A stretch of 64,000 bases of DNA from Aulostomus chinensis (lineage: Eukaryota > Chordata > Actinopteri > Syngnathiformes > Aulostomidae). The notes beneath the pieces are model-generated. The model ran no database searches and was not told the origin of the DNA. It worked only from the letters and a program-made list of their open reading frames with translations. A program made the translations under genes and the position numbers. Every line of letters begins with the position of its first letter. The first letter of the stretch is position 1. Shown piece by piece: positions 1-14,500 of the stretch. Location of the stretch: the NCBI GenBank assembly GCA_037954235.1, contig JBBMOA010000004.1:62001-126000 (forward strand), read 5' to 3'.

Positions 1-3000
1 TTGATGAAAACTCACTGAAATCCACCTGTAACTTCAAGTTTATGCATCTTTCTATGCTTTCAGGTTGAAACTTGACTGAAAACTCACTTTGAACAAAAGT
101 TATTGCATTATTGTGTCACAGGTCACAAATAGTGTTTTCTCAGCTAGAGAAGGCCAAAATGAACACTTCATGCAGAACTCCTGTATTTTGATGAAAACTC
201 ACTGAAATCCACCTGTAACTTCAAGTTTATGCATCTTTCTATGCTTTCAGGTTTAACCTTAACTGAAAACTCACTTTGAACAAAAGTTATTGCATTTTTG
301 TATCACAGGTCACAAATAGTGTTTTCTCAGCGAGAGAAGGCCAAAATGAACACTTCATGTAGAACTCCTGTATTTTGATGAAAACTCACTGAAATCAAGC
401 TGTAACTTCAAGTTTATGCATCTTTCTATGCTTTCAGGTTGAAACTTGACTGAAAACTCACTTTGAACAAAAGTTATGGCATTTTTGTGTCACAGGTCAC
501 AAATAGTGTTTTCTCAGCGAGAGAAGGCCAAAATGAACACTTCATGCAGAACTCCTGTATTTTAATGAAAACTCACTGAAATCAAGCTGTAACTTCAAGT
601 TTATGCATCTTTCTATGCATTCAGGTTGAAACTTGACTGAAAACTCACTTTGAACAAAAGTTATGGCATTTTTGTGTCACAGGTCACAAATAGCGTTTTC
701 TCAGCGAGAGAAGGCCAAAATGAACACTTCATGCATAACTCCTGTATTTTGATGAAAACTCACTGAAATCAAGCTATAACTTCAAGTTTATGCATCTTTC
801 TATGCTTTCAGGTTGAAACTTGACTGAAAACTCACTTTGAACAAAAGTTATGGCATTTTTATATCACAGGTCACAAATAGTGTTTTCTCAGCGAGAGAAG
901 GCCAAAATGAACACTTCATGCAGAACTCCTGTATTTTGATGAAAACTCACTGAAATCAAGCTGTAACTTCAAGTTTATGCATCTTTCTATGCTTTCAGTT
1001 TGAAACTTGACTGAAAACTCACTTTGAACAAAAGTTATTGCATTTTTGTATCACAGGTCACAAATAGTGTTTTCTCAGCGAGAGAAGGCCAAAATGAACA
1101 CTTCATGCAGAACTCCTGTATTTTGATGAAAACTCACTGAAATCAAGCTGTAACTTCAAGTTTATGCATCTTTCTATGCTTTCAGGTTGAAACTTGACTG
1201 AAAACTCACTTTGAACAAAAGTTATGGCATTGTTGTATCACAGGTCACAAATAGTGTTTTCTCAGCGAGAGAAGGCCAAAATGAACACTTCATGCAGAAC
1301 TCCTGTATTTTGATGAAAACTCACTGAAATCCACCTGTAACTTCAAGTTTATGCATCTTTCTATGCTTTCAGGTTGAAACTTGACTGAAAACTCACTTTG
1401 AACAAAAGTTATGGCTGTTCTGTGTCGCAGGTCACAAATAGTTTTTTCTCAGCGAGAGAAGGCCAAAATGAACACTTCATGCATAACTCCTGTATTTTGA
1501 TGAAAACTCACTGAAATCAAGCTGTAACTTCAAGTTTATGCATCTTTCTATGCTTTCAGGTTGAAACTTGAATGAAAACTCACTTTGAACAAAAGTTATG
1601 GCATTTTTGTATCACAGGTCACAAATAGTGTTTTCTCAGCGAGAGAAAGCCAAAATGAACACTTCATGCAGAACTCCTGTATTTTGATGAAAACTCACTG
1701 AAATCAGGCTGTAACTTCAAGTTTATGCATCTTTCTATGCTTTCAGGTTGAAACTTGACTGAAAACTCACTTTGAACAAAAGTTATGGCTGTTTTGTGTC
1801 AGAGGTCACAAATAGCGTTTTCACAGCGAGAGAAGGCCAAAATGAAAACTTCATGCATAACTCCTGTATTTTGATGAAAACTCACTGAAATCCACCTGTA
1901 ACTTCAAGTTTATGCATCTTTCTATGCTTTCAGGTTGAAATTTGACTGAAAACTCACTTTGAACAAAAGTTATGGCATTTTTGTGTCACAGGTCACAAAT
2001 AGTGTTTTCTCAGCGAGAGAAGGCCAAAATGAACACTTCATGCAGAACTCCTGTATTTTGATGAAAACTCACTGAAATCAAGCTGTAACTTCAACTTTAT
2101 GCATCTTTCTATGCATTCAGCTTGAAACTTGACTGAAAACTCACTTTGAACAAAAGTTATGGCATTTTTGTGTCACAGGTCACAAATAGCGTTTTCTCAG
2201 CGAGAGAAGGCCAAAATGAACACTTCATGCAGAACTCCTGTATTTTGATGAAAACTCACTGAAATCCACCTGTAACTTCAAGTTTATGCATCTTTCTATG
2301 CTTTCAGATTGAAACTTGACTGAAAACTCACTTTGAACAAAAGTTATGGCATTTTTGTGTCACAGGTCACAAATAGTGTTTTCTCAGCGAGAGAAGGCCA
2401 AAATGAACACTTCATGCAGAACTCCTGTATTTTGATGAAAACTCACTGAAATCCACCTGTAACTTCAAGTTTATGCATCTTTCTATGCTTTCAGGTTTAA
2501 ACTTGACTGAAAACTCACTTTGAACAAAAGTTATTGCATTTTTGTATCACAGGTCACAAATAGTGTTTTCTCAGCAAGAGAAGGCCAAAATGAACACTTC
2601 ATGCAGAACTCCTGTATTTTGATGAAAACTCACTGAAATCAAGCTGTAACTTCAAGTTTATGCATCTTTCTATGCTTTCAGGTTGAAACTTGACTGAAAA
2701 CTCACTTTGAACAAAAGTTATGGCATTTTTGTGTCACAGGTCACAAATAGCGTTTTCTCAGCGAGAGAATGCCAAAATGAACACTTCATGCAGAACTCCT
2801 TTATTTTGATGAAAACTCACTGAAATCCACCTGTAACTTCAAGTTTATGCATCTTTCTATGCTTTCAGGTTGAAACTTGACTGAAAACTCACTTTGAACA
2901 AAAGTTATGGCATTTTTGTGTCACAGGTCACAAATAGTGTTTTCTCAGCGAGAGAAGGCCAAAATGAACACTTCATGCAGAACTCCTGTATTTTGATGAA

Positions 3001-5559
3001 AACTCACTAAAATCCACCTGTAACTTCAAGTTTATACATCTTTCCATGCTTTCAGGTTGAAACTTTACTGAAAACTCACTTTGAACAAAAGTTATGGTAT
3101 TTTTGTGTCACAGGTCACAAATAGCGTTTTCTCAGCGAGAGAAGGCCAAAATGAACACTTCATGCAGAACTCCTGTATTTTGATGAAAACTCACTGAAAT
3201 CAAGCTGTAAGTTCAAGTTTATGCATCTTTCTATGCTTTCAGGTTGAAACTTGACTGAAAACTCACTTTGAACAAAAGTTATGGCATTTTTGTATCACAG
3301 GTCACAAATAGTGTTTTCTCAGCGAGAGAAGGCCAAAATGAACACTTCATGCAGAACTCCTGTATTTTGATGAAAACTCACTGAAATCAAGCTGTAACTT
3401 CAGGTTTATGCATCTTTCTATGCTTTCAGGTTGAAACTTGACTGAAAACTCACTTTGAACAAAAGTTATGGCATTTTTGTATCACAGGTCACAAATAGCG
3501 TTTTCACAGCGAGAGAAGGCCAAAATGAACACTTCATGCAGAACTCCTGTATTTTGATGAAAACTCACTGAAATCCACCTGTAACTTAAAGTTTATGCAT
3601 CTTTCTATGCTTTCAGGTTGAAACTTGACTGAAAACTCACTTTGAACAAAAGTTATGGCTGTTCTGTGTCGCAGGTCACAAATAGTTTTTTCTCAGCGAG
3701 AGAAGGCCAAAATGAACACTTCATGCAGAACTCCTGTATTTTGATGAAAACTCACTGAAATCAAGCTGTAACTTCAAGTTTATGCATCTTTCTATGCATT
3801 CAGGTTGAAACTTGACTGAAAACTCACTTTGAACAAAAGTTATGGCATTTTTGTGTCACAGGTCACAAATAGCGTTTTCTCAGCGAGAGAAGGCCAAAAT
3901 GAACACTTCATGCAGAACTCCTGTATTTTGATGAAAACTCACTGAAATCCACCTGTAACTTCAAGTTTATGCATCTTTCTATGCTTTCAGGTTGAAACTT
4001 GACTGAAAACTCACTTTGAACAAAAGTTATGGCATTTTTGTGTCACAGGTCACAAATAGTGTTTTCTCAGCGAGAGAAGGCCAAAATGAACACTTCATGC
4101 AGAACTCCTGTATTTTGATGAAAACTCACTAAAATCCACCTGTAACTTCAAGTTTATGCATCTTTCTATGCTTTCAGGTTGAAACTTGACTGAAAACTCA
4201 CTTTGAACAAAAGTTATGGCATTTTTGTATCACAGGTCACAAATAGTGTTTTCTCAGCGAGAGAAGGCCAAAATGAACACTTCATGCAGAACTCCTGTAT
4301 TTTGATGAAAACTCACTGAAATCCACCTGTAACTTCAAGTTTATGCATCTTTCTATGCTTTCAGGTTTAACCTTAACTGAAAACTCACTTTGAACAAAAG
4401 TTATTGCATTTTTGTATCACAGGTCACAAATAGTGTTTTCTCAGCGAGAGAAGGCCAAAATGAACACTTCATGTAGAACTCCTGTATTTTGATGAAAACT
4501 CACTGAAATCAAGCTGTAACTTCAAGTTTATGCATCTTTCTATGCATTCAGGTTGAAACTTGACTGAAAACTCACTTTGAACAAAAGTTATTGCATTTTT
4601 GTATCACAGGTCACAAATAGTGTTTTCTCAGCGAGAGAAGGCCAAAATGAACACTTCATGTAGAACTCCTGTATTTTGATGAAAACTCACTGAAATCAAG
4701 CTGTAACTTCAAGTTTATGCATCTTTCTATGCATTCAGGTTGAAACTTGACTGAAAACTCACTTTGAACAAAATTTATGGCATTTTTGTGTCACAGGTCA
4801 CAAATAGCGTTTTCTCAGCGAGAGAAGGCCAAAATGAACACTTCATGCAGAACTCCTGTATTTTGATGAAAACTCACTGAAATCCACCTGTAACTTCAAG
4901 TTTATGCATCTTTCTATGCTTTCAGGTTGAAACTTGACTGAAAACTCACTTTGAACAAAAGTTATGGCATTTTTGTGTCACAGGTCACAAATAGTGTTTT
5001 CTCAGCGAGAGAAGGCCAAAATGAACACTTCATGCAGAACTCCTGTATTTTGATGAAAACTCACTGAAATCAAGCTGTAACTTCAAGTTTATGCATCTTT
5101 CTATGCATTCAGGTTGAAACTTGACTGAAAACTCACTTTGAACAAAAGTTATGGCATTTTTGTGTCACAGGTCACAAATAGCGTTTTCTCAGCGAGAGAA
5201 GGCCAAAATGAACACTTCATGCAGAACTCCTGTATTTTGATGAAAACTCACTGAAATCCACCTGTCACTTCAAGTTTATGCATCTTTCTATGCTTTCAGG
5301 TTGAAACTTGACTGAAAACTCACTTTGAACAAAAGTTATGGCATTTTTGTGTCACAGGTCACAAATAGTGTTTTCTCAGCGAGAGAAGGCCAAAATGAAC
5401 ACTTCATGCAGAACTCTTGTATTTTGATGAAAACTCACTGAAATCAAGCTGTAACTTCAAGTTTATGCATCTTTCTATGCATTCAGGTTGAAACTTGACT
5501 GAAAACTCACTTTGAACAAAAGTTATGGCATTTTTGTGTCACAGGTCACAAATAGCGTT

Positions 5560-8500
5560 TTCTCAGCGAGAGAATGCCAAAATGAACACTTCATGCAGAA
5601 CTCCTTTATTTTGATGAAAACTCACTGAAATCCACCTGTAACTTCAAGTTTATGCATCTTTCTATGCTTTCAGGTTGAAACTTGACTGAAAACTCACTTT
5701 GAACAAAAGTTATGGCATTTTTGTGTCACAGGTCACAAATAGTGTTTTCTCAGCGAGAGAAGGCCAAAATGAACACTTCATGCAGAACTCCTGTATTTTG
5801 ATGAAAACTCACTAAAATCCACCTGTAACTTCAAGTTTATACATCTTTCCATGCTTTCAGGTTGAAACTTTACTGAAAACTCACTTTGAACAAAAGTTAT
5901 GGTATTTTTGTGTCACAGGTCACAAATAGCGTTTTCTCAGCGAGAGAAGGCCAAAATGAACACTTCATGCAGAACTCCTGTATTTTGATGAAAACTCACT
6001 GAAATCAAGCTGTAAGTTCAAGTTTATGCATCTTTCTATGCTTTCAGGTTGAAACTTGACTGAAAACTCACTTTTAAAAAAAGTTATGGCATTTTTGTAT
6101 CACAGGTCACAAATAGCGTTTTCACAGCGAGAGAAGGCCAAAATGAACACTTCATGCAGAACTCCTGTATTTTGATGAAAACTCACTGAAATCCACCTGT
6201 AACTTCAAGTTTATGCATCTTTCTATGCTTTCAGGTTGAAACTTGACTGAAAACTCACTTTGAACAAAAGTTATGGCATTTTTGTGTCACAGGTCACAAA
6301 TAGCGTTTTCTCAGCGAGAGAATGCCAAAATGAACACTTCATGCAGAACTCCTTTATTTTGATGAAAACTCACTGAAATCCACCTGTAACTTCAAGTTTA
6401 TGCATCTTTCTATGCTTTCAGGTTGAAACTTGACTGAAAACTCACTTTGAACAAAAGTTATGGCATTTTTGTGTCACAGGTCACAAATAGTGTTTTCTCA
6501 GCGAGAGAAGGCCAAAATGAACACTTCATGCAGAACTCCTGTATTTTGATGAAAACTCACTAAAATCCACCTGTAACTTCAAGTTTATACATCTTTCCAT
6601 GCTTTCAGGTTGAAACTTTACTGAAAACTCACTTTGAACAAAAGTTATGGTATTTTTGTGTCACAGGTCACAAATAGCGTTTTCTCAGCGAGAGAAGGCC
6701 AAAATGAACACTTCATGCAGAACTCCTGTATTTTGATGAAAACTCACTGAAATCAAGCTGTAAGTTCAAGTTTATGCATCTTTCTATGCTTTCAGGTTGA
6801 AACTTGACTGAAAACTCACTTTGAACAAAAGTTATGGCATTTTTGTATCACAGGTCACAAATAGTGTTTTCTCAGCGAGAGAAGGCCAAAATGAACACTT
6901 CATGCAGAACTCCTGTATTTTGATGAAAACTCACTGAAATCAAGCTGTAACTTCAGGTTTATGCATCTTTCTATGCTTTCAGGTTGAAACTTGACTGAAA
7001 ACTCACTTTGAACAAAAGTTATGGCATTTTTGTATCACAGGTCACAAATAGCGTTTTCACAGCGAGAGAAGGCCAAAATGAACACTTCATGCAGAACTCC
7101 TGTATTTTGATGAAAACTCACTGAAATCCACCTGTAACTTAAAGTTTATGCATCTTTCTATGCTTTCAGGTTGAAACTTGACTGAAAACTCACTTTGAAC
7201 AAAAGTTATGGCTGTTCTGTGTCGCAGGTCACAAATAGTTTTTTCTCAGCGAGAGAAGGCCAAAATGAACACTTCATGCAGAACTCCTGTATTTTGATGA
7301 AAACTCACTGAAATCAAGCTGTAACTTCAAGTTTATGCATCTTTCTATGCATTCAGGTTGAAACTTGACTGAAAACTCACTTTGAACAAAAGTTATGGCA
7401 TTTTTGTGTCACAGGTCACAAATAGCGTTTTCTCAGCGAGAGAAGGCCAAAATGAACACTTCATGCAGAACTCCTGTATTTTGATGAAAACTCACTGAAA
7501 TCCACCTGTAACTTCAAGTTTATGCATCTTTCTATGCTTTCAGGTTGAAACTTGACTGAAAACTCACTTTGAACAAAAGTTATGGCATTTTTGTGTCACA
7601 GGTCACAAATAGTGTTTTCTCAGCGAGAGAAGGCCAAAATGAACACTTCATGCAGAACTCCTGTATTTTGATGAAAACTCACTGAAATCAAGCTGTAACT
7701 TCAAGTTTATGCATCTTTCTATGCATTCAGGTTGAAACTTGACTGAAAACTCACTTTGAACAAAAGTTATGGCATTTTTGTGTCACAGGTCACAAATAGC
7801 GTTTTCTCAGCGAGAGAAGGCCAAAATGAACACTTCATGCAGAACTCCTGTATTTTGATGAAAACTCACTGAAATCCACCTGTCACTTCAAGTTTATGCA
7901 TCTTTCTATGCTTTCAGGTTGAAACTTGACTGAAAACTCACTTTGAACAAAAGTTATGGCATTTTTGTGTCACAGGTCACAAATAGTGTTTTCTCAGCGA
8001 GAGAAGGCCAAAATGAACACTTCATGCAGAACTCTTGTATTTTGATGAAAACTCACTGAAATCAAGCTGTAACTTCAAGTTTATGCATCTTTCTATGCAT
8101 TCAGGTTGAAACTTGACTGAAAACTCACTTTGAACAAAAGTTATGGCATTTTTGTGTCACAGGTCACAAATAGCGTTTTCTCAGCGAGAGAATGCCAAAA
8201 TGAACACTTCATGCAGAACTCCTTTATTTTGATGAAAACTCACTGAAATCCACCTGTAACTTCAAGTTTATGCATCTTTCTATGCTTTCAGGTTGAAACT
8301 TGACTGAAAACTCACTTTGAACAAAAGTTATGGCATTTTTGTGTCACAGGTCACAAATAGTGTTTTCTCAGCGAGAGAAGGCCAAAATGAACACTTCATG
8401 CAGAACTCCTGTATTTTGATGAAAACTCACTAAAATCCACCTGTAACTTCAAGTTTATACATCTTTCCATGCTTTCAGGTTGAAACTTTACTGAAAACTC

Positions 8501-11500
8501 ACTTTGAACAAAAGTTATGGTATTTTTGTGTCACAGGTCACAAATAGCGTTTTCTCAGCGAGAGAAGGCCAAAATGAACACTTCATGCAGAACTCCTGTA
8601 TTTTGATGAAAACTCACTGAAATCAAGCTGTAAGTTCAAGTTTATGCATCTTTCTATGCTTTCAGGTTGAAACTTGACTGAAAACTCACTTTTAAAAAAA
8701 GTTATGGCATTTTTGTATCACAGGTCACAAATAGCGTTTTCACAGCGAGAGAAGGCCAAAATGAACACTTCATGCAGAACTCCTGTATTTTGATGAAAAC
8801 TCACTGAAATCCACCTGTAACTTAAAGTTTATGCATCTTTCTATGCTTTCAGGTTGAAACTTGACTGAAAACTCACTTTGAACAAAAGTTATGGCATTTT
8901 TGTGTCACAGGTCACAAATAGCGTTTTCTCAGCGAGAGAATGCCAAAATGAACACTTCATGCAGAACTCCTTTATTTTGATGAAAACTCACTGAAATCCA
9001 CCTGTAACTTCAAGTTTATGCATCTTTCTATGCTTTCAGGTTGAAACTTGACTGAAAACTCACTTTGAACAAAAGTTATGGCATTTTTGTGTCACAGGTC
9101 ACAAATAGTGTTTTCTCAGCGAGAGAAGGCCAAAATGAACACTTCATGCAGAACTCCTGTATTTTGATGAAAACTCACTAAAATCCACCTGTAACTTCAA
9201 GTTTATACATCTTTCCATGCTTTCAGGTTGAAACTTTACTGAAAACTCACTTTGAACAAAAGTTATGGTATTTTTGTGTCACAGGTCACAAATAGCGTTT
9301 TCTCAGCGAGAGAAGGCCAAAATGAACACTTCATGCAGAACTCCTGTATTTTGATGAAAACTCACTGAAATCAAGCTGTAAGTTCAAGTTTATGCATCTT
9401 TCTATGCTTTCAGGTTGAAACTTGACTGAAAACTCACTTTGAACAAAAGTTATGGCATTTTTGTATCACAGGTCACAAATAGTGTTTTCTCAGCGAGAGA
9501 AGGCCAAAATGAACACTTCATGCAGAACTCCTGTATTTTGATGAAAACTCACTGAAATCAAGCTGTAACTTCAGGTTTATGCATCTTTCTATGCTTTCAG
9601 GTTGAAACTTGACTGAAAACTCACTTTGAACAAAAGTTATGGCATTTTTGTATCACAGGTCACAAATAGCGTTTTCACAGCGAGAGAAGGCCAAAATGAA
9701 CACTTCATGCAGAACTCCTGTATTTTGATGAAAACTCACTGAAATCCACCTGTAACTTAAAGTTTATGCATCTTTCTATGCTTTCAGGTTGAAACTTGAC
9801 TGAAAACTCACTTTGAACAAAAGTTATGGCTGTTCTGTGTCGCAGGTCACAAATAGTTTTTTCTCAGCGAGAGAAGGCCAAAATGAACACTTCATGCAGA
9901 ACTCCTGTATTTTGATGAAAACTCACTGAAATCAAGCTGTAACTTCAAGTTTATGCATCTTTCTATGCATTCAGGTTGAAACTTGACTGAAAACTCACTT
10001 TGAACAAAAGTTATGGCATTTTTGTGTCACAGGTCACAAATAGCGTTTTCTCAGCGAGAGAAGGCCAAAATGAACACTTCATGCAGAACTCCTGTATTTT
10101 GATGAAAACTCACTGAAATCCACCTGTAACTTCAAGTTTATGCATCTTTCTATGCTTTCAGGTTGAAACTTGACTGAAAACTCACTTTGAACAAAAGTTA
10201 TGGCATTTTTGTGTCACAGGTCACAAATAGTGTTTTCTCAGCGAGAGAAGGCCAAAATGAACACTTCATGCAGAACTCCTGTATTTTGATGAAAACTCAC
10301 TAAAATCCACCTGTAACTTCAAGTTTATGCATCTTTCTATGCTTTCAGGTTGAAACTTGACTGAAAACTCACTTTGAACAAAAGTTATGGCATTTTTGTA
10401 TCACAGGTCACAAATAGTGTTTTCTCAGCGAGAGAAGGCCAAAATGAACACTTCATGCAGAACTCCTGTATTTTGATGAAAACTCACTGAAATCCACCTG
10501 TAACTTCAAGTTTATGCATCTTTCTATGCTTTCAGGTTTAACCTTAACTGAAAACTCACTTTGAACAAAAGTTATTGCATTTTTGTATCACAGGTCACAA
10601 ATAGTGTTTTCTCAGCGAGAGAAGGCCAAAATGAACACTTCATGTAGAACTCCTGTATTTTGATGAAAACTCACTGAAATCAAGCTGTAACTTCAAGTTT
10701 ATGCATCTTTCTATGCATTCAGGTTGAAACTTGACTGAAAACTCACTTTGAACAAAAGTTATTGCATTTTTGTATCACAGGTCACAAATAGTGTTTTCTC
10801 AGCGAGAGAAGGCCAAAATGAACACTTCATGTAGAACTCCTGTATTTTGATGAAAACTCACTGAAATCAAGCTGTAACTTCAAGTTTATGCATCTTTCTA
10901 TGCATTCAGGTTGAAACTTGACTGAAAACTCACTTTGAACAAAATTTATGGCATTTTTGTGTCACAGGTCACAAATAGCGTTTTCTCAGCGAGAGAAGGC
11001 CAAAATGAACACTTCATGCAGAACTCCTGTATTTTGATGAAAACTCACTGAAATCCACCTGTAACTTCAAGTTTATGCATCTTTCTATGCTTTCAGGTTG
11101 AAACTTGACTGAAAACTCACTTTGAACAAAAGTTATGGCATTTTTGTGTCACAGGTCACAAATAGTGTTTTCTCAGCGAGAGAAGGCCAAAATGAACACT
11201 TCATGCAGAACTCCTGTATTTTGATGAAAACTCACTGAAATCAAGCTGTAACTTCAAGTTTATGCATCTTTCTATGCATTCAGGTTGAAACTTGACTGAA
11301 AACTCACTTTGAACAAAAGTTATGGCATTTTTGTGTCACAGGTCACAAATAGCGTTTTCTCAGCGAGAGAAGGCCAAAATGAACACTTCATGCAGAACTC
11401 CTGTATTTTGATGAAAACTCACTGAAATCCACCTGTCACTTCAAGTTTATGCATCTTTCTATGCTTTCAGGTTGAAACTTGACTGAAAACTCACTTTGAA

Positions 11501-14500
11501 CAAAAGTTATGGCATTTTTGTGTCACAGGTCACAAATAGTGTTTTCTCAGCGAGAGAAGGCCAAAATGAACACTTCATGCAGAACTCTTGTATTTTGATG
11601 AAAACTCACTGAAATCAAGCTGTAACTTCAAGTTTATGCATCTTTCTATGCATTCAGGTTGAAACTTGACTGAAAACTCACTTTGAACAAAAGTTATGGC
11701 ATTTTTGTGTCACAGGTCACAAATAGCGTTTTCTCAGCGAGAGAATGCCAAAATGAACACTTCATGCAGAACTCCTTTATTTTGATGAAAACTCACTGAA
11801 ATCCACCTGTAACTTCAAGTTTATGCATCTTTCTATGCTTTCAGGTTGAAACTTGACTGAAAACTCACTTTGAACAAAAGTTATGGCATTTTTGTGTCAC
11901 AGGTCACAAATAGTGTTTTCTCAGCGAGAGAAGGCCAAAATGAACACTTCATGCAGAACTCCTGTATTTTGATGAAAACTCACTAAAATCCACCTGTAAC
12001 TTCAAGTTTATACATCTTTCCATGCTTTCAGGTTGAAACTTTACTGAAAACTCACTTTGAACAAAAGTTATGGTATTTTTGTGTCACAGGTCACAAATAG
12101 CGTTTTCTCAGCGAGAGAAGGCCAAAATGAACACTTCATGCAGAACTCCTGTATTTTGATGAAAACTCACTGAAATCAAGCTGTAAGTTCAAGTTTATGC
12201 ATCTTTCTATGCTTTCAGGTTGAAACTTGACTGAAAACTCACTTTTAAAAAAAGTTATGGCATTTTTGTATCACAGGTCACAAATAGCGTTTTCACAGCG
12301 AGAGAAGGCCAAAATGAACACTTCATGCAGAACTCCTGTATTTTGATGAAAACTCACTGAAATCCACCTGTAACTTAAAGTTTATGCATCTTTCTATGCT
12401 TTCAGGTTGAAACTTGACTGAAAACTCACTTTGAACAAAAGTTATGGCTGTTCTGTGTCGCAGGTCACAAATAGTTTTTTCTCAGCGAGAGAAGGCCAAA
12501 ATGAACACTTCATGCAGAACTCCTGTATTTTGATGAAAACTCACTGAAATCAAGCTGTAACTTCAAGTTTATGCATCTTTCTATGCATTCAGGTTGAAAC
12601 TTGACTGAAAACTCACTTTGAACAAAAGTTATGGCATTTTTGTGTCACAGGTCACAAATAGCGTTTTCTCAGCGAGAGAAGGCCAAAATGAACACTTCAT
12701 GCAGAACTCCTGTATTTTGATGAAAACTCACTGAAATCCACCTGTAACTTAAAGTTTATGCATCTTTCTATGCTTTCAGGTTGAAACTTGACTGAAAACT
12801 CACTTTGAACAAAAGTTATGGCATTTTTGTGTCACAGGTCACAAATAGTGTTTTCTCAGCGAGAGAAGGCCAAAATGAACACTTCATGCAGAACTCCTGT
12901 ATTTTGATGAAAACTCACTGAAATCAAGCTGTAACTTCAAGTTTATGCATCTTTCTATGCTTTCAGGTTTAAACTTGACTGAAAACTCACTTTGAACAAA
13001 AGTGATTGCATTTTTGTATCACAGGTCACAAATAGTGTTTTCTCAGCGAGAGAAGGCCAAAATGAACACTTCATGCATAACTCCTGTATTTTGATGAAAA
13101 CTCACTGAAATCAAGCTATAACTTCAAGTTTATGCATCTTTCTATGCTTTCAGGTTGAAACTTGACTGAAAACTCACTTTGAACAAAAGTTATGGCATTT
13201 TTAAATCACAGGTCACAAATAGTGTTTTCTCAGCGAGAGAAGGCCAAAATGAACACTTCATGCAGAACTCCTGTGTTTTGATGAAAACTCACTGAAATCC
13301 ACCTGTAACTTCAAGTTTATGCATCTTTCTATGCTTTCAGTTTGAAACTTGACTGAAAACTCACTTTGAACAAAAGTTATTGCATTTTTGTATCACAGGT
13401 CACAAATAGTGTTTTCTCAGCGAGAGAAGGCCAAAATGAACACTTCATGCAGAACTCCTGTATTTTGATGAAAACTCACTGAAATCAAGCTGTAACTTCA
13501 AGTTTATGCATCTTTCTATGCTTTCAGGTTGAAACTTGACTGAAAACTCACTTTGAACAAAAGTTATGGCATTTTTGTATCACAGGTCACAAATAGTGTT
13601 TTCTCAGCGAGAGAAGGCCAAATGAACACTTCATGCAGAACTCCTGTATTTTGATGAAAACTCACTGAAATCAAGCTGTAACTTCAAGTTTATGCATCTT
13701 TCTATGCTTTCAGGTTGAAACTTGACTGAAAACTCACTTTGAACAAAAGTTATGGCATTTTTGTGTCACAAGTCACAAATAGTGTTTTCTCAGCGAGAGA
13801 AGGCCAAAATGAACACTTCATGCAGAACTCCTGTATTTTGATGAAAACTCACTGAAATCCACCTGTAACTTCAAGTTTATGCATCTTTCTATGCTTTCAG
13901 GTTGAAACTTGACTGAAAACTCACTTTGAACAAAAGTTATTGCATTATTGTGTCACAGGTCACAAATAGTGTTTTCTCAGCTAGAGAAGGCCAAAATGAA
14001 CACTTCATGCAGAACTCCTGTATTTTGATGAAAACTCACTGAAATCCAACTGTAACTTCAAGTTTATGCATCTTTCTATGCTTTTAGGTTTAAACTTGAT
14101 TGAAAACTCACTTTGAACAAAAGTTATGGCATTGTTGCATCACAGGTCACAAATAGTGTTTTCTCAGCGAGAGAAGGCCAAAATGAACACTTCATGCAGA
14201 ACTCCATTATTTTGATAAAAACTCACTGAAATCAAGCTGTAACTTCAAGTTTATGCATCTTTCTATGCTTTCAGGTTGAAACTTGACTGAAAACTCACTT
14301 TGAACAAAAGTTATGGCTGTTCTGTGTCGCAGGTCACAAATAGTTTTTTCTCAGCGAGAGAAGGCCAAAATGAACACTTCATGCATAACTCCTGTATTTT
14401 GATGAAAACTCACTGAAATCAAGCTGTAACTTCAAGTTTATGCATCTTTCTATGCTTTCAGGTTGAAACTTGAATGAAAACTCACTTTGAACAAAAGTTA

